Assembly (NCBI GenBank): GCA_031216915.1
Contig: CM062290.1
Coordinates: 253,152,581 to 253,216,580 of the forward strand
Source: Pictodentalium vernedei
Taxonomy: Eukaryota > Mollusca > Scaphopoda > Dentaliida > Dentaliidae
Length of the DNA stretch: 64,000 bases
Direction: 5' to 3'
Part shown: piece after piece, positions 45,095 to 55,498 of the stretch
How positions within the stretch are numbered: the stretch's first letter is position 1
How the letters are laid out: each line of letters starts with the position of its first letter
The notes under the pieces: model-generated
Told to the model about the DNA's origin: nothing
What the model saw: only the letters and a program-made list of their open reading frames with translations
Database searches by the model: none
Position numbers and translations under genes: made by a program

Positions 45095-45628
45095 TTCACG
45101 GAGGTAGGGTTTATTTGTTAAAATACTCTACATGTAAGTAAATGGTAAAATTAACAGTCTTTCAATAGAATAAATTAAGAATAAATTACATTTTTTGAAA
45201 AACAAAAAACGGGACAACTCGCCGTAAAATCGGGACAACTCGCCGTCCAATGGCGAGTTGTCCCGACGGCGACTTGTCCCGTACCCCTTAAAATGTCGGA
45301 AGACAAAAACTAGCGTGTTTTCTCAATAACCCAAGCTGTCTAGCACAACATAACACAAAGAAAATTGTCGATCACCTATTCAATTTGACATTCTCGGGTA
45401 GCATGTGCTATTTTAAAATCCGTAGCAAAATTGTATACGGTTCAGTGGACAACAACATGTCATTAAACTCTTTGCACGACTTCTTATCCACAAACATGCA
45501 ACATTAGAACTATTATATTTCATCCTTTATGCTATTTTTTCACCTTTGTTTCTATTATACTTTCTTTTTTGACTCAGTATAATTTAAGAACTGAATAATG
45601 CCTACGTTTATTTTATCTCTTTTTGCAG

Positions 45629-45818
45629 GTGAGTTTTTGGCCAAGGGGAAAACTTCTTGGAGGGACCAGCCGCATCAATGCCATGATGTATATTCGTGGA
45701 AATCGACATGATTATGATACATGGGAACAAAATGGATGTGATGGGTGGAGTTATAAAGATGTTCTTACTTATTTTCTGAAATCAGAAGATATTGATAATG
45801 CTGAAATGGCAAAAACTG
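45629..45818 (+). CDS. GMC oxidoreductase-like protein, exon 3 (GMC signature)
   Basis: Acceptor ttttgcag at 45628, donor ctg|gtatta at 45819 (phase 1). It encodes VSFWPRGKLLGGTSRINAMM and YIRGNRHDYDTWEQNGCDGW: PRGKxLGGTSxINAMxYxRG is the GMC family signature that contacts FAD, and the W/G-containing segment follows in all members. It ends in a partially conserved stretch (YFLKSEDIDNAEMAKT). The exon lies only 50 bp right of the Tc1 terminus (45577), so the nested insertions stop just short of it. Intact reading frame. Confidence 0.92.
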
Positions 45819-46626
45819 GTATTAAAATATTTTCTCTTACAGCGTTGTATATATTTAGAAACAAACCTTGAAACATTCATATTTTTTTCATTGGCAAATG
45901 CGTCCAGTCAGCTGCTTTCCTACCCAGGCGCGAGGCAGGACAGGAAGTTTGTTGATGAGGTGCGCTAAGTGTCGATCGATAGTCTCCGGCATCGCAGGGA
46001 CGGGTTATGGACTATTCGACGAAAGACAAATTCGATGAATTTTTTTTAGGACGATTCGACGAAACTTCTGAACAAATTCGACGAAACTTTGGACGAGTCG
46101 ACGAAACTTTGGACAGATCGACGATAAAAAAGTACAAGTTCGACGAAAACTTTTTATTTCCCCCAGCAGATTAAAAGAAGTTATATTTTCAACATACCCC
46201 ACCCAGTATAACGTTGAGTAGAGTATGCTGTAAGATAGCGTCTTTTATCTCGGAACTTATTGGGTGGGGACAAGAGTGTATATACATGAATAGCTGAGAA
46301 TATTTCTCGAAATTACACTTAATTAAGTTGTCATAGCCCTCATTTATGAGACGCTCACACTTAAGACGCCAATAAAAGGATTATCGGGGTGTCAAAAATA
46401 AAACCAATTAATGAATGAATGGATCTTCACAAGGAAGTTGACTGAAAAATAACAGACAGGGAATGGGTACCAATATTTTTATTTTAATTATAATATAAAA
46501 CTTATCTTATTTTAACAATAGCGCACAGAATAAATACCATAATGGAGAAGAAACGTAAATGAACAAACGTTTGAACAACTTCCCCAACAGAATTATGGCT
46601 GCAATTTTCATTTAACTCTTTACCTT

Positions 46627-46627
<1 letters not shown>

Positions 46628-46664
<37 letters not shown>

Positions 46665-46678
46665 ACACACACACACAA
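46628..46678. repeat. Poly-C tract followed by (CA)n
   Basis: About 35 C then (ca)n. Such long C runs recur (682, 2206, 2531, 2807, 2857, 9947, 57643). Length is unreliable in sequencing. Confidence 0.9.
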
Positions 46679-46735
46679 TTCTGTTGGGAGAAGTTTTTAG
46701 CACAAATGAAACATAATAATTTTAAATTAAAACAT

Positions 46736-47722
46736 TTATTTTTCTTTTGGACCATGTATCAATGACATGGATGCCATAAATTCCTTCGTCGTTATCTCAG
46801 AGTGTTTGAGCTTTTCAAATAATGTTTGTATGCTGTTTTCGCGTTTACGCGAACTTAATTTTTTATGTCTTTGGAGTAACTCTTCAGAAACCAGCTGTGC
46901 GTGTGTCGGGATTAACCCGCCCTCCTCCCAAAGTAAATTCACCAGAAGATAAAAGTTCACGCCAGGCCTGGGAATCTTTGTATTGAGGCGACGATTCTGG
47001 ACAGCCTTCTGTGTCATTATTGGATCTCACATGCTGGTCAAAGACAGACCAAGTTGACACAGGAAACATAGGATTATCGATCCACGTGTTTTGAATATAT
47101 TCCAGCAGTTTGGCTAGGGGACTGTTTGATGTGTTATTACAAAGCTCTTTCATTGAATTAAAGTAACTAACAATGTGAGTTGATGGTAGAAATGCAAGAC
47201 ATAACAAACGTCGAATAAACTTGTATGTGTTGGTGCGTTTTCTATATGTCTCTGAAAGACCACAATGTTGCACTTTTCGCCAGACTGCCTGCGCCCAATA
47301 AAAGACGCAACCTTGTATAATGACATTGGGAAACACATCTCTAAAAGCTTCCCATTCAGCAGCCTCGAAATCCATTACTACTTTCTGACACGAAATAGTG
47401 TTCAAGTTTTCTTTTAATTTCCTCAATACTGCTATGTAATCTTCCTACCAGTTTTCATGACTGAGTCCTGTTTCAAAAATCCATGAATCACCCAGAGTTG
47501 TTTGAAGGGAGAACCAATTACCTTAAAAGTGGAATCAACAAACCAGGTCTTGATATTCATTAATAATGTGGCCATGTACATAGTGTAACAAATTATGTGG
47601 CGTCGAGCTCCAACGGACACATCACCTTGAAAAAATCCGTCAGGAATGTGTTCATCCTGAAGGTCAAACTCCAGTTGATTCGGGTTTGTTGGTCTGTTTG
47701 CCTGCTTAACTCTATTGGCCAT
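46736..47722 (-). pseudogene. MULE transposase (frameshifted)
   Basis: Minus strand, three frames in order. 47722-47432 has WFVDSTFKVIGSPF with the first catalytic Asp. 47426-46884 has VVMDFEAAEWEAFRDVFP (second Asp), then GCVFYWAQAVWRKVQ, the MULE Gly-Cys-hydrophobic-aromatic block before the final Glu, and RSNNDTE. Then a shift to 47017-46736 gives the C-terminal tail (NTKIPRPGVNFYLLVNLLWEE). Breaks occur at ~47430 and ~47005. In contrast to the first MULE, no introns are obvious here. It would act on the ttcgacgaaa TIRs. Confidence 0.85.
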
Positions 47723-47736
47723 TCTACAATAAGAAG

Positions 47737-48045
47737 GAGGTGGTTTTATTATAAATTAGTAGACATCTTTGGTGGACTATGCTGGCAACTATGCAATAAG
47801 GTGACACGTGGGATGGAGAGGGCACCAAGTTGTTCAAGAATTTATAAGATCGCCAAACAAACTGATGTGTCTAGACATCCATATTTGCATGGTTTTATTA
47901 TAAATTAGTGGACATGTTTGGTGGACTATGCTGGCAACTATGCAAGAAGGTGACGTGGGATGGAGAGGGCACCAAGTTGTTCAAGAATTTATAAGATTGC
48001 CAAACAAACTGATGTGTCTAGACATCCATATTTGCATGGTTTTAT
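47737..48045. repeat. ~152-bp tandem duplication inside MULE 2
   Basis: Two copies (about 47737-47888 and 47889-48040) beginning ttttattataaattagt and containing gggcaccaagttgttcaaga. A third partial copy is at ~48172-48212, and the flanking segment gacatcctgtttatttgaat recurs at 48059 and 48410. Confidence 0.75.
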
Positions 48046-49077
48046 TATAAATTAGTGGACATCCTGTTTATTTGAATATTTCACGGAATTTATTATTCCA
48101 CAGGATCGCATGGGGCTACTGGCACCTGTCACTGAGGTTCACGTGGGTGACTAAACAGCCCCTGTTAACAGGGGGCACCAAGTTGTTCAAGAATTTATAA
48201 GATCGCCCCCCTGCCCCCTACCTTTACAACCCAGAGGGCTCCGCCCCCACCACCTGCCCCCAAACTTTACAACCCTATTTATACTACCCACCGATATTGC
48301 CTGTTATTACTCTTATTGAGTTTGCACCTCCATTCAAGAGTATGAACTGACCCCTCCAGTGTATAGTTATCGGTATGTATATACATATATTATTAATTAT
48401 AAATTAGTGGACATCCTGTTTATTTGAATATTTCACGGAATTTATTATTGTATAGTTATCGATATATATATAATTACTTTTCAGTGCTTTTTTGTACATG
48501 TAGTACGAATCCCTGTGCCACATCGTATGTGATTCCATCCCTGTCATTTATCGCAAGCAACTGCAATACTTTTGCATTAACCACTTTGTTGCATGTTAGA
48601 CAATCGGCATCACTGTTATCGGTTTCCATGTTTGAATGCTGTCGATAATCACATTTTCAGAAATATATACTATTTGGAAAATGGTTATCAAAACATATGC
48701 TCATGCGGTAAAATGTTTGTCAGCGACATCAATAATACCACCACCAAGCTATATGGACATCTAAGTAAACAAGCAGATGTTTCGCGGTTTAACAAAAGGC
48801 AAGAAACAAATAGCTTGGTCAATTATGTCGTTAAATTGATTTTTAAAAATATATTCGTCGAATTGACCCTTTTAAAAAACTTTCGTCGAGATTGTCTTCC
48901 GTCAAATTGTCTTCTCGTCGAATAGTCCATCTCGTCGAGTTTGTCTTTCGTCAAATAGTACAGATCCCACAGGGACGACCATGTTTCAGCCCGGTGAAAA
49001 ATATTGAAAAACGAGTATCAAATTGAGCTCTGTGGTAGCATTTGGGAAAATATTATGAGGAAATTTAGCGGTTCTCC

Positions 49078-49330
49078 TAAATACCAGAACCCCCCAGAAC
49101 CGCACAGAACTCCCCTCTAAATTACATTTGCGCAGTATATTATGATGCAGTATGTTTATTTTATGTAATAAATCTTGCAGGAAAGACGAATAGAAGTAAA
49201 TTAATTCTTATAGTCGCTTTTGTCTACGGGGTTCTGGGGGTTCTGGTCTTTAGTATTTTTCTCCTCAATACCAGAACCCCCCAGAACCTCTCAGATTTTC
49301 CCCAAAGAACCTCCTCTAAGTTACATTTAC
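49078..49330. repeat. Direct and inverted short repeats (ccagaaccccccagaacc)
   Basis: ataccagaaccccccagaac occurs at ~49081 and ~49269 with ~50 bp of further similarity, and its reverse complement (ggttctgggggttctgg) at ~49229. Probably a small inverted-repeat element. Confidence 0.5.
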
Positions 49331-49564
49331 ACATTGTTTTGGAAGAAAAGATTCCATTTCCAGACTGTTTTAGAGTTCTGTGGAAAACTAAAACATGATT
49401 TATTCTCAAATTCGATCTCATTTCAGCTGAACATTTAAAATTTAGTCAAGGGAGTTTACTCGGAATTTTGCATTCACTGATTGATTTGGCTAATCGAACT
49501 CGAGCCCACATCATTGCTCGAGTATCGAAAATCTTCAACTTGTTAATAGTTCATCGAAAACGAA

Positions 49565-49635
49565 ATGAGTCCAGTAAATTAGGTCTGGATCTCGCTGAAG
49601 ACTCGGACCAGACCTAATTCACTGAACTCATTCTG
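49565..49635. repeat. Hairpin, ~24-bp arms
   Basis: atgagtccagtaaattaggt pairs with the sequence ending gaactcat at ~49632, around a 17-bp loop, with mismatches. Confidence 0.55.
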
Positions 49636-49639
49636 TAAA

Positions 49640-50309
49640 TTTCTAGCACTCAACCAGTTAAAAAGTAGCATGGTATTGTACTTAAACACCATGGTACATG
49701 TATATCAGAAATACCCTGGGATATCATGGTATTTGGGGCACACACATGAAAGTCGCTCGAAAAGTGAATATTAAATACAATAAAATTAAATGAAACTAAT
49801 TTTGACTTATTTCTGACCAAGGCTGTTTCCTTTGACCTTGTTTTTTTTTATAATAATTTGGTGTAATTGGGTATTAAACGGGTGTAATTGGGTGATCAGA
49901 CTTATTGGGCAGAATTAGGTAAATCGAAGCGCCATTGCATGACCACCTCATCAAGCACAATGTTGATCGCAAGTTGCAATCAACTCTGGACCGGGCCGAT
50001 ACAGCAAAGCGGTCCGATCTGGACCACGGTTCAGGCTTGAGGCAGACTGGTATTTTGCGGTCCGATCTCCAACACTGATATTTTATGGGGGAGAACTTTT
50101 TTATACATGGCTGGCACGATTATGGAAAATGCGTAGAATTAGGTTTTGAAAACAAGGCTACACCGTCGTGGCAATGAATGCATCATGCTGTTGACATGGC
50201 GAAACGATGCTATGAGTTGTCGAACTTGTTCACAACCCTTGCTTTATAAGGATATGAACCAAATAATCTTGCAAGAGTGAATATTTCATAAACAATATTC
50301 TTATTTCAG
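49640..50309. other. Intron 3 remainder
   Basis: No recognisable repeat or gene; it ends with the acceptor tatttcag of exon 4. Confidence 0.4.
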
Positions 50310-50441
50310 GTTATCATAAACAAGGAGGTTATTTGCATGTCTCTTCAAACATAATTATGCCAACCATAACCAATACATTTTTTGAAGCTGCAAAGTCAAT
50401 GGGTCTGAAATTCAGAGATCCAAATGGTGCAGAACAAGAGG
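50310..50441 (+). CDS. GMC oxidoreductase-like protein, exon 4
   Basis: Acceptor ttatttcag at 50309, donor gag|g|gtaagt at 50442 (phase 1 to phase 1). It encodes GYHKQGGYLHVSSNIIMPTI and TNTFFEAAKSMGLKFRDPNG, matching the YHxxGG.L.V and EA..E.G segment after the GMC signature. The next expected part (the N.xxxxG motif and then the substrate domain with the catalytic His pair) was not found up to 64000, so the gene presumably continues past the window, across the Polinton-like element. Loss of the 3' part cannot be excluded. Confidence 0.85.
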
Positions 50442-50864
50442 GTAAGTTAATTCTTACAGCTTGATTAGAAAATCTGAAAGGCATTGACAGGGTGAAAACA
50501 TCACCCTGTAGTTTTTTTAGTGGCCATACACTCTCAGATACAGTGAAACTTTGTGTGTGTGCCATGCTATAGTGCAGTATAGTGCAATACAGTGCAGTAT
50601 ATGATTACAAAAGCAGGCAGAGAATTTTGATGGGATTTCGACTTTGACGCGATGAAAAAAAATGGCTTCTATGTAAGGAGTAGATACATGTGGACTACAA
50701 GATTATTCCTATCTAAACGCTTCTCCAAACAAATGTTTTTTGTTCTTAATAGTATACATAGAACGTGCTGAAAGTTTTATTAGTTGAATAGATAATTCTT
50801 TTCTGACTTTTTAACTGGTTGATTGCTAAATTATTTTTGGACACCATAATTTGATCACATGTCT
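50442..50864. other. Start of intron 4, no gene
   Basis: Includes a short agtgcaatac repeat (50573-50600). No coding features. Confidence 0.4.
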
Positions 50865-51055
50865 TTTGCTTGTGACAATTTATGGGAAAGTGCCTATAGG
50901 CGCTCTCTCATGAATTATAACAAGGCAAATCCATACTGACTATATAATTTCACTTCAAAGATAATATGAAGCATATCCACTGAATATGAAGACTTTAAGT
51001 TGCGGTACTCAGACGTCGAGTTAAGCCCAAACATGGGCTTCCAGCACTCTCTCAG
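50865..51055 (-). repeat. Dispersed repeat with hairpin, copy 2
   Basis: Inverted relative of 6519-6780. The hairpin tgacaatttatggga/tcatgaattataaca (50872-50930) is followed by gcaaatccatac and gaatatgaagactttaagtt blocks that match the reverse complement of copy 1. Confidence 0.55.
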
Positions 51056-51486
51056 TTAATGCTTTGATTTTAGGTATCTGTCATTTCAGTGATATATATC
51101 ATTTGTAATATATGTTACTTCTCATTCTAAGATCGAACCCGGAAATATGTTTTAAGCCTTTTTGGGGGGTTTGATTATATTCTCTATGTGAAAGTTTTTT
51201 AATTTTCTTTCTTGTGATTAAAATGCCTAATTGACAGGCTACATTCAAGGCTATTGAACTCCCTCGCAACCTGGTATTTCAATGAATATTCATAATATAT
51301 GTCCTAGAATGCAACACAATATTTCATTCTTTTAATAGGATGCATTTATTGAGTATCTTATCAGAGTGAGGAGTCATTGGTTTGATGCAGAAATTTCTAT
51401 CAATTATTCCCTCTTATTTTTAGTTGTGGATTTGACCAGCAGAATTGGCTTGTGGTTGTTACTGTTAATCCTGTGTGATAAGTTTA

Positions 51487-51711
51487 AGCCTTTACCCAAC
51501 ACAAATGATATCTAAATTTATTATTTTAAATTTTACTTTTCAAAATTTTCTAAAAAATGTCTACAAAACCATGTTATGTTACCCCTCATTGGAACGAGCT
51601 CGTCGAGGGGTCACATGATATGGTTTTGTTGAAAAGTTTTGATAAATGTATTTTTTAACTGCTAAATTTAAAAATTATACGGGTGGATGCGGCGATTCGT
51701 TAGGTAAAGGG
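51487..51711. mobile_element. piggyBac-type MITE, copy 2
   Basis: Flanked by TTAA (51483-51486, 51712-51715), ends gcctttacc...ggtaaaggg, with the same ggaacgagctcgt core hairpin as 10741-10974, though shorter and more diverged. Confidence 0.7.
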
Positions 51712-51715
51712 TTAA

Positions 51716-52454
51716 ACAGTTCAGGATGACCCAACTCAGAATTCCATTGTGATAATGATACATGTAGCTTGTAGGTGACTACCTGTTTTTGTTTTATTTG
51801 AACTCAAAGTTATTTTTTCAGATATTTATATTTACTTATCAGAATTTATTCAAAGTTCAAAATAATAACACATTACTGCACATTAAAAATGAGGGTGTTA
51901 GGTTGTTATTTGTTAGATTTGATTGATAATACACGTGTGTGCATCAAGTATCACTATTGAGTTGTTTCGTTGTCAAGATGAGAATTCGAATCGCAGATGT
52001 TTATATGGAGATGAAACATTTAATACACATCCATTAAACTTTAAACCCTTATATTTAATGGATTCGCGGCTATGACATAAATGTTTCTGTATTCAATTGG
52101 TGATGTACAAGCCGGAACTACTAGTGTGAAAATCAAAACGTCCAAAGCAAATTAAAGTCCAAACACAACATTAACCCAGTCCCGTGGCCGCCTCATCTCT
52201 GGATCCCATTATATCAAAATTGGTCAACTTTATTTCGGTAAATCTTCGGACATCTTGAGCAGCTTAGAACTTCTTTTAAAAAAGTTTCACCCAGCTGTTT
52301 TGCAAATCTGCTCAAATTTGTACTTATATTTTTACTAACAGTAACTGCCACCAAATGGTTAGGCGTAAATGGACAGCAGCCGAAGAGAAACTGCGATACG
52401 AATTTCAACAAACACGCCCAATAGAAAAGTAAACGAATGTAATTTAGACTACAA
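51716..52454. other. Intronic sequence, no gene
   Basis: AT-rich; no domain, RNA gene or clear repeat. Confidence 0.4.
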
Positions 52455-52560
52455 TGGCATGGCGGGGGTTCGAACCCACACCAAGAGAGTTTACTTCAGC
52501 ACCAACCGCCTTGCAAAACTATACCGAACCATGCACACCACTCGGTCACTGACAGACGCC
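52455..52560 (-). mobile_element. tRNA-like (Ser/Leu type) SINE head or pseudo-tRNA
   Basis: Minus strand reads an A-box-like tgaccgagtgg (~52540) and a B box ggttcgaaccc (~52470), with tRNA-like spacing for a long-variable-arm tRNA. The acceptor stem does not pair well, so a functional tRNA gene is unlikely. Confidence 0.45.
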
Positions 52561-53400
52561 AAAAAGGAATGCTAGTTAACCAAGTCAAAATCATTTCTTT
52601 TTGTAGAAGTAGGGTTAGGCTATGCTAAAAAGAAAAGTGCATTTTAAATGCAGTTTAAAGCTTCTTTTTAATTTTTAAAAAATTTTTTAACAAAAGGACA
52701 TTTTTTTTCTTTTTGAGAAGTTGACATGCACTATAATGATTGTATTAATATTTACCCCCTGGGAGTCGGAGAAATACTGATAGGCTCATCTCAAAAATTT
52801 AGTTTATCTTCTCTTTACTTATTAAATGCAAAATATGCCTAATGTTGTTTTTTGTTTGGATTAACATTATATAAAATCATTCTGGAATATGTTTTTAATT
52901 CTCGTCTTATTAGGATAGCTGCCTCATCTCAAGTTGTCTTGTATTTGCAAGTTGAAACACTTTGCAGCTATCAGGCATCAGACTTGACAATATTAAAATT
53001 TTGGACTTTCATCCAATTCTATGTGATGCTCTCTTAGGATGATATCCTGTAATGGTTCTGTATATTAATTGATGGGATATTGATCTGCCAATGAGAGTGT
53101 TATTGAGCAATACTCTATCAGCTAATGAGTGAGGAAAGCAAGACTTTCAACTAATGATTGGACATCATTATGTACCTACTCATTATCAGCTGCTTACCAG
53201 TTAGAAATTTCGGTTCCTACCAATCGTAAACTTTACCATTGACACCCTCCCAAACTGACCCTCTAGCCACATCCCAGGCCGCCCCAACCCCAACCGTATC
53301 ACCACCCACACACAAAACACCCTAGAAGAGGGAACACTAAAACTGTTTTTCTTGATTAAATTTAACAATATTTTAATCCTAAAATCTCGTAATTTGAAAA
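52561..53400. other. No gene recognised
   Basis: AT-rich with a pyrimidine-rich patch at 53232-53325 (ccctcccaaactgaccctc). The border of the following viral-type element is somewhere after ~53340, where composition turns strongly A/T. Confidence 0.35.
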
Positions 53401-53476
53401 AGTATATATAAAAAAATAATAATATTTATAATTTAATAAAAAATATTTATATAATCAAATAAAAAAAAAAAAAAAT

Positions 53477-54076
53477 ATGACTCGATACATCATTAAAAAC
53501 GTGAATATATCTGAAGGACAGAAAGCTAAACTTCACAGAGCGTTGAGTCATCGAGGCAAAGCCGTTAGATTTAAATTCAGTTATGAGGATCTGGTGAGTG
53601 GCGGTAGCGATCGGATCGACTGAACTAAAACTCAAATCAAAAGGATGGAGAAAGCGATTCACAATCGAACGGGAACTACGGTGAGACTGAGTCCCGCTCA
53701 ATTGAGATACAATCTGAGAATGAAAGGCGGTTTGTTACCTCTATTGGCGGGACTCACCACCAAAGCATTACCCATTTTCATGAAGACGGTGTTACCAGCT
53801 CTGGGCATGGGAGCTCTCTCTGGACTCGCTAGTTCAGGAGTCGACAAATTAATGGGTAGAGGATTGTTTTTGAAGAAGAGAGGAAACAGACTATTTTTGA
53901 AAAAGGGAGGAGCCGTGTGTTGTGTAGACGTTGAAGGTAAAGGATTGTATCTAGGACCCACAAGAAAAGGCAGTGGTGGTGATGCTTTCCACGGAGATGG
54001 TCTCTATCTGAAGACCAGAGAGAATGTGGAACTGATTGGTGAAGGTTTGTTGTTCAGTCAGAATTCGCCGTTTTAA
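53477..54076 (+). pseudogene. PX-like core protein of Polinton/adintovirus type (one internal TGA)
   Basis: ATG at 53477; 48 codons, then TGA at 53621-53623, and the same frame continues to 54076. The second part starts MEKAIHNRTG. It has the small basic, glycine/alanine-rich character of adenovirus pX/mu-like core proteins: a GGLLPLLAGLTTKALPIF hydrophobic stretch, PALGMGALSGLASSGVDKL, then repeated G.GLFLKK/G.GLYLGP-type glycine motifs up to the C-terminus. Such proteins condense the genome and can have membrane-active segments. The 144-residue downstream frame is intact and might be translated from its own ATG at 53645. Confidence 0.65.
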
Positions 54077-54170
54077 GAATATACCTATTTTGGGTATGTT
54101 ATTATATAAAAAAACAAAAATAACAATAAAAAAATAACAATAATAATAAAATATCAATTAAAAGAAGAAA

Positions 54171-54373
54171 TGAAGCAGCAGAAGAGAAAAAAAGCATCTT
54201 TTAAAAGACGTGTTAACAAAACGTTCATTTTACCAAAAACTTTTAGCGTTTTCTAAAAATTTACATGACTATGTATTAGAAAGAATTCAATCAGAACAAA
54301 TCGTATACGAAGCATGTTTAATTGGGTGCATAACATTGTTTTCATTAATATTGTTATTCATATCCCTAAATTG
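54171..54373 (+). pseudogene. Small single-membrane-span protein, frameshifted
   Basis: A short frame starts at ATG 54172 (MKQQKRKK) but stays open only ~25 codons. An adjacent frame reads YVLERIQSEQIVYEACLIGC followed by hydrophobic ITLFSLILLFISL to a stop at ~54373. Together they look like a ~65-residue protein with one C-terminal transmembrane helix and one frameshift. I do not recognise its family. Confidence 0.35.
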
Positions 54374-54398
54374 AAGCTATTTCGAAAATAGCGAAACG

Positions 54399-54801
54399 AT
54401 GAAGTGCGAAAAAAATGTGTCTTACCAAGATTACATGATTATAGATATCCTAGTTTGTTCAAAATACAAAGTGGAACTTGTAGAACATTACAATCGCGGG
54501 GAAATTCATTACATGTTTATGTTGCTCAAAAAATGTAGTTAATGTATTCGATCGTGGTGGTGATGAAAATATTAAAAAATCCATTCGCCAGTGTGTCAAA
54601 TTTATTTGCAGATTACACTCATTCACGTCAAATAGATTGTGGATCGAATTTGCTGAAAGGATAAAAATCATTATGCGTTATTTCCCATATCATTCTAATG
54701 ATGACGACGATGAAAAAATGATGTTTTTATCGAAATACGAAATGCATAAAATCCTTCTTTTGAAAAAATATAATAAAAATACGCACAATCCTAATAGATG
54801 A
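54399..54801 (+). pseudogene. Unrecognised small protein of the viral-type element, frameshifted
   Basis: ATG 54399 opens MKCEKNVSYQDYMIIDILVC to a stop at ~54538. A +1 frame then continues with FDRGGDENIKKSIRQCVKFI and a C-terminus rich in DDDDE, then lysines (KILLLKKYNKN), to TGA at 54799-54801. About 130 residues in total if continuous. No motif is recognised; the position between the PX-like gene and the 54972 gene suggests a small conserved ORF of this element group. Confidence 0.35.
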
Positions 54802-54971
54802 AAAGAATTTGTTCATTTGGTTGATGATGAGATGAATAGAATGTGTACTATATATATGGAGAGAAAAATAAATAATAGCAAAAAAATAATAATAAGAATA
54901 TAAAAAAATTATAAAAATTATTTTTTTTAGGACTTAGAAAAACTTTTTTGTGTATATATATATATATAATT

Positions 54972-55469
54972 ATGAGTAAAACGAGTAAAACGAACGATTC
55001 CATGGAATCAAGAGCTTGGTTTCTTCAAAGGGCGCTGTGTAGAGCTTATGCGATCTGCGTGAACGAAGAACTTCCTCACGTCTTGAACAAAAGATGCCTC
55101 GGCTGTCGAGATGAGAGAGAGTTTAATCACATTAATCATTCATGTCTCACGATGGAATGGGAAGACATCGTCACTACGTATTTCGTGCCTGCATTGGAAT
55201 GCGTACGACACAACAACATGATTGAATGTTGGAGGCAATTCATGTCTTACGTTGGAGAATCCGAATCTACAAAATCGGAAGAGTTGAAGCTAGTTAATCG
55301 ATGTCTCACCACCAAAGAGAGGGGACGCATTTTGGAATATTTGTTGGAAAAGGGGATACTACCACCACTATTAAAAAAATGTTCCGACAGGAATCACGTT
55401 TTTATGGATTCCTTGTTGAAGGGAAGAAACCACGGAGAAAAAAAAATTTCGTTAACTAATAATAAATGA
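54972..55469 (+). CDS. Conserved-looking Polinton-type protein with Cys/His cluster
   Basis: ATG at 54972 after an AT-rich spacer with a (TA)n run. A 165-residue intact frame, one of the few unbroken ones here. The N-terminal half contains a C..C...H..H..C cluster (RCLGCRDEREFNHINHSCLT, ~residues 41-60), likely a metal-binding finger, after a helix (AWFLQRALCRAYAICVNEEL). The C-terminal part is helical and charged and ends in lysines. Similar small proteins with a C..C..H.SC motif accompany Polinton-like elements of invertebrates, but their function is not known to me. Confidence 0.55.
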   Translation: MSKTSKTNDSMESRAWFLQRALCRAYAICVNEELPHVLNKRCLGCRDEREFNHINHSCLTMEWEDIVTTYFVPALECVRHNNMIECWRQFMSYVGESESTKSEELKLVNRCLTTKERGRILEYLLEKGILPPLLKKCSDRNHVFMDSLLKGRNHGEKKISLTNNK

Positions 55470-55498
55470 AATAATATAAATAATAAAATAAAATGAAA

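Larger units (their letters stand above)
29066..45286 (-). mobile_element. MULE DNA transposon with intron-split transposase, interrupted by a Gypsy
   Basis: The termini gggaacgggacaactcgccg and, in reverse complement, gggtacgggacaagtcgccg are flanked by a perfect 9-bp duplication, cttaaaatg (29057-29065 and 45287-45295). Both arms carry repeated gggacaactcgccgt cassettes: three direct copies at the left (29071-29125), two direct plus two inverted at the right (45209-45286). Without the Gypsy (29978-44439) the element would be about 1.76 kb. Transposase pieces lie on both sides of the Gypsy, in one order and on one strand, which shows that they belong to a single element. Confidence 0.85.
26011..45577 (-). 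mobile_element. Tc1/mariner element split by nested insertions
   Basis: The left terminus (ctgagtcaaaaaagaaag, 26011 onward) is repeated in reverse complement at 45553-45577, identical over 25 bp. TA lies outside each end (26009-26010, 45578-45579). The transposase (26213-~27205, minus strand) sits next to the left end; the other terminus has been carried 18 kb away by insertions into the 5' non-coding part: a MULE-type MITE, a long inverted-repeat element, a MULE, a Gypsy, a BEL and a LINE. Genuine Tc1 sequence appears to be 26011-27227 plus roughly the last 280 bp. Confidence 0.8.
46003..48968 (-). mobile_element. Second MULE transposon with cassette TIRs (ttcgacgaaa family)
   Basis: The arms 46003-~46155 and ~48850-48968 are inverted and built from repeated ttcgacgaaa/tttcgtcgaa cassettes (about six on each side). 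Terminal words are ggactattcgacgaaagaca at the left and, in reverse complement, gtactatttgacgaaagaca at the right. A 9-bp duplication with one mismatch (g/acagggacg, 45994-46002 and 48969-48977) flanks it. Its broken transposase is at 46736-47722, and the interior has tandem repeats and a ~35-bp poly-C tract. It sits in intron 3 of the GMC gene. Confidence 0.8.

Noticed and set aside
46628-46664. Long poly-C tracts as regulatory or G-quadruplex elements
   Set aside because: They are pure homopolymers, common in this assembly and prone to length error; no context supports a function.
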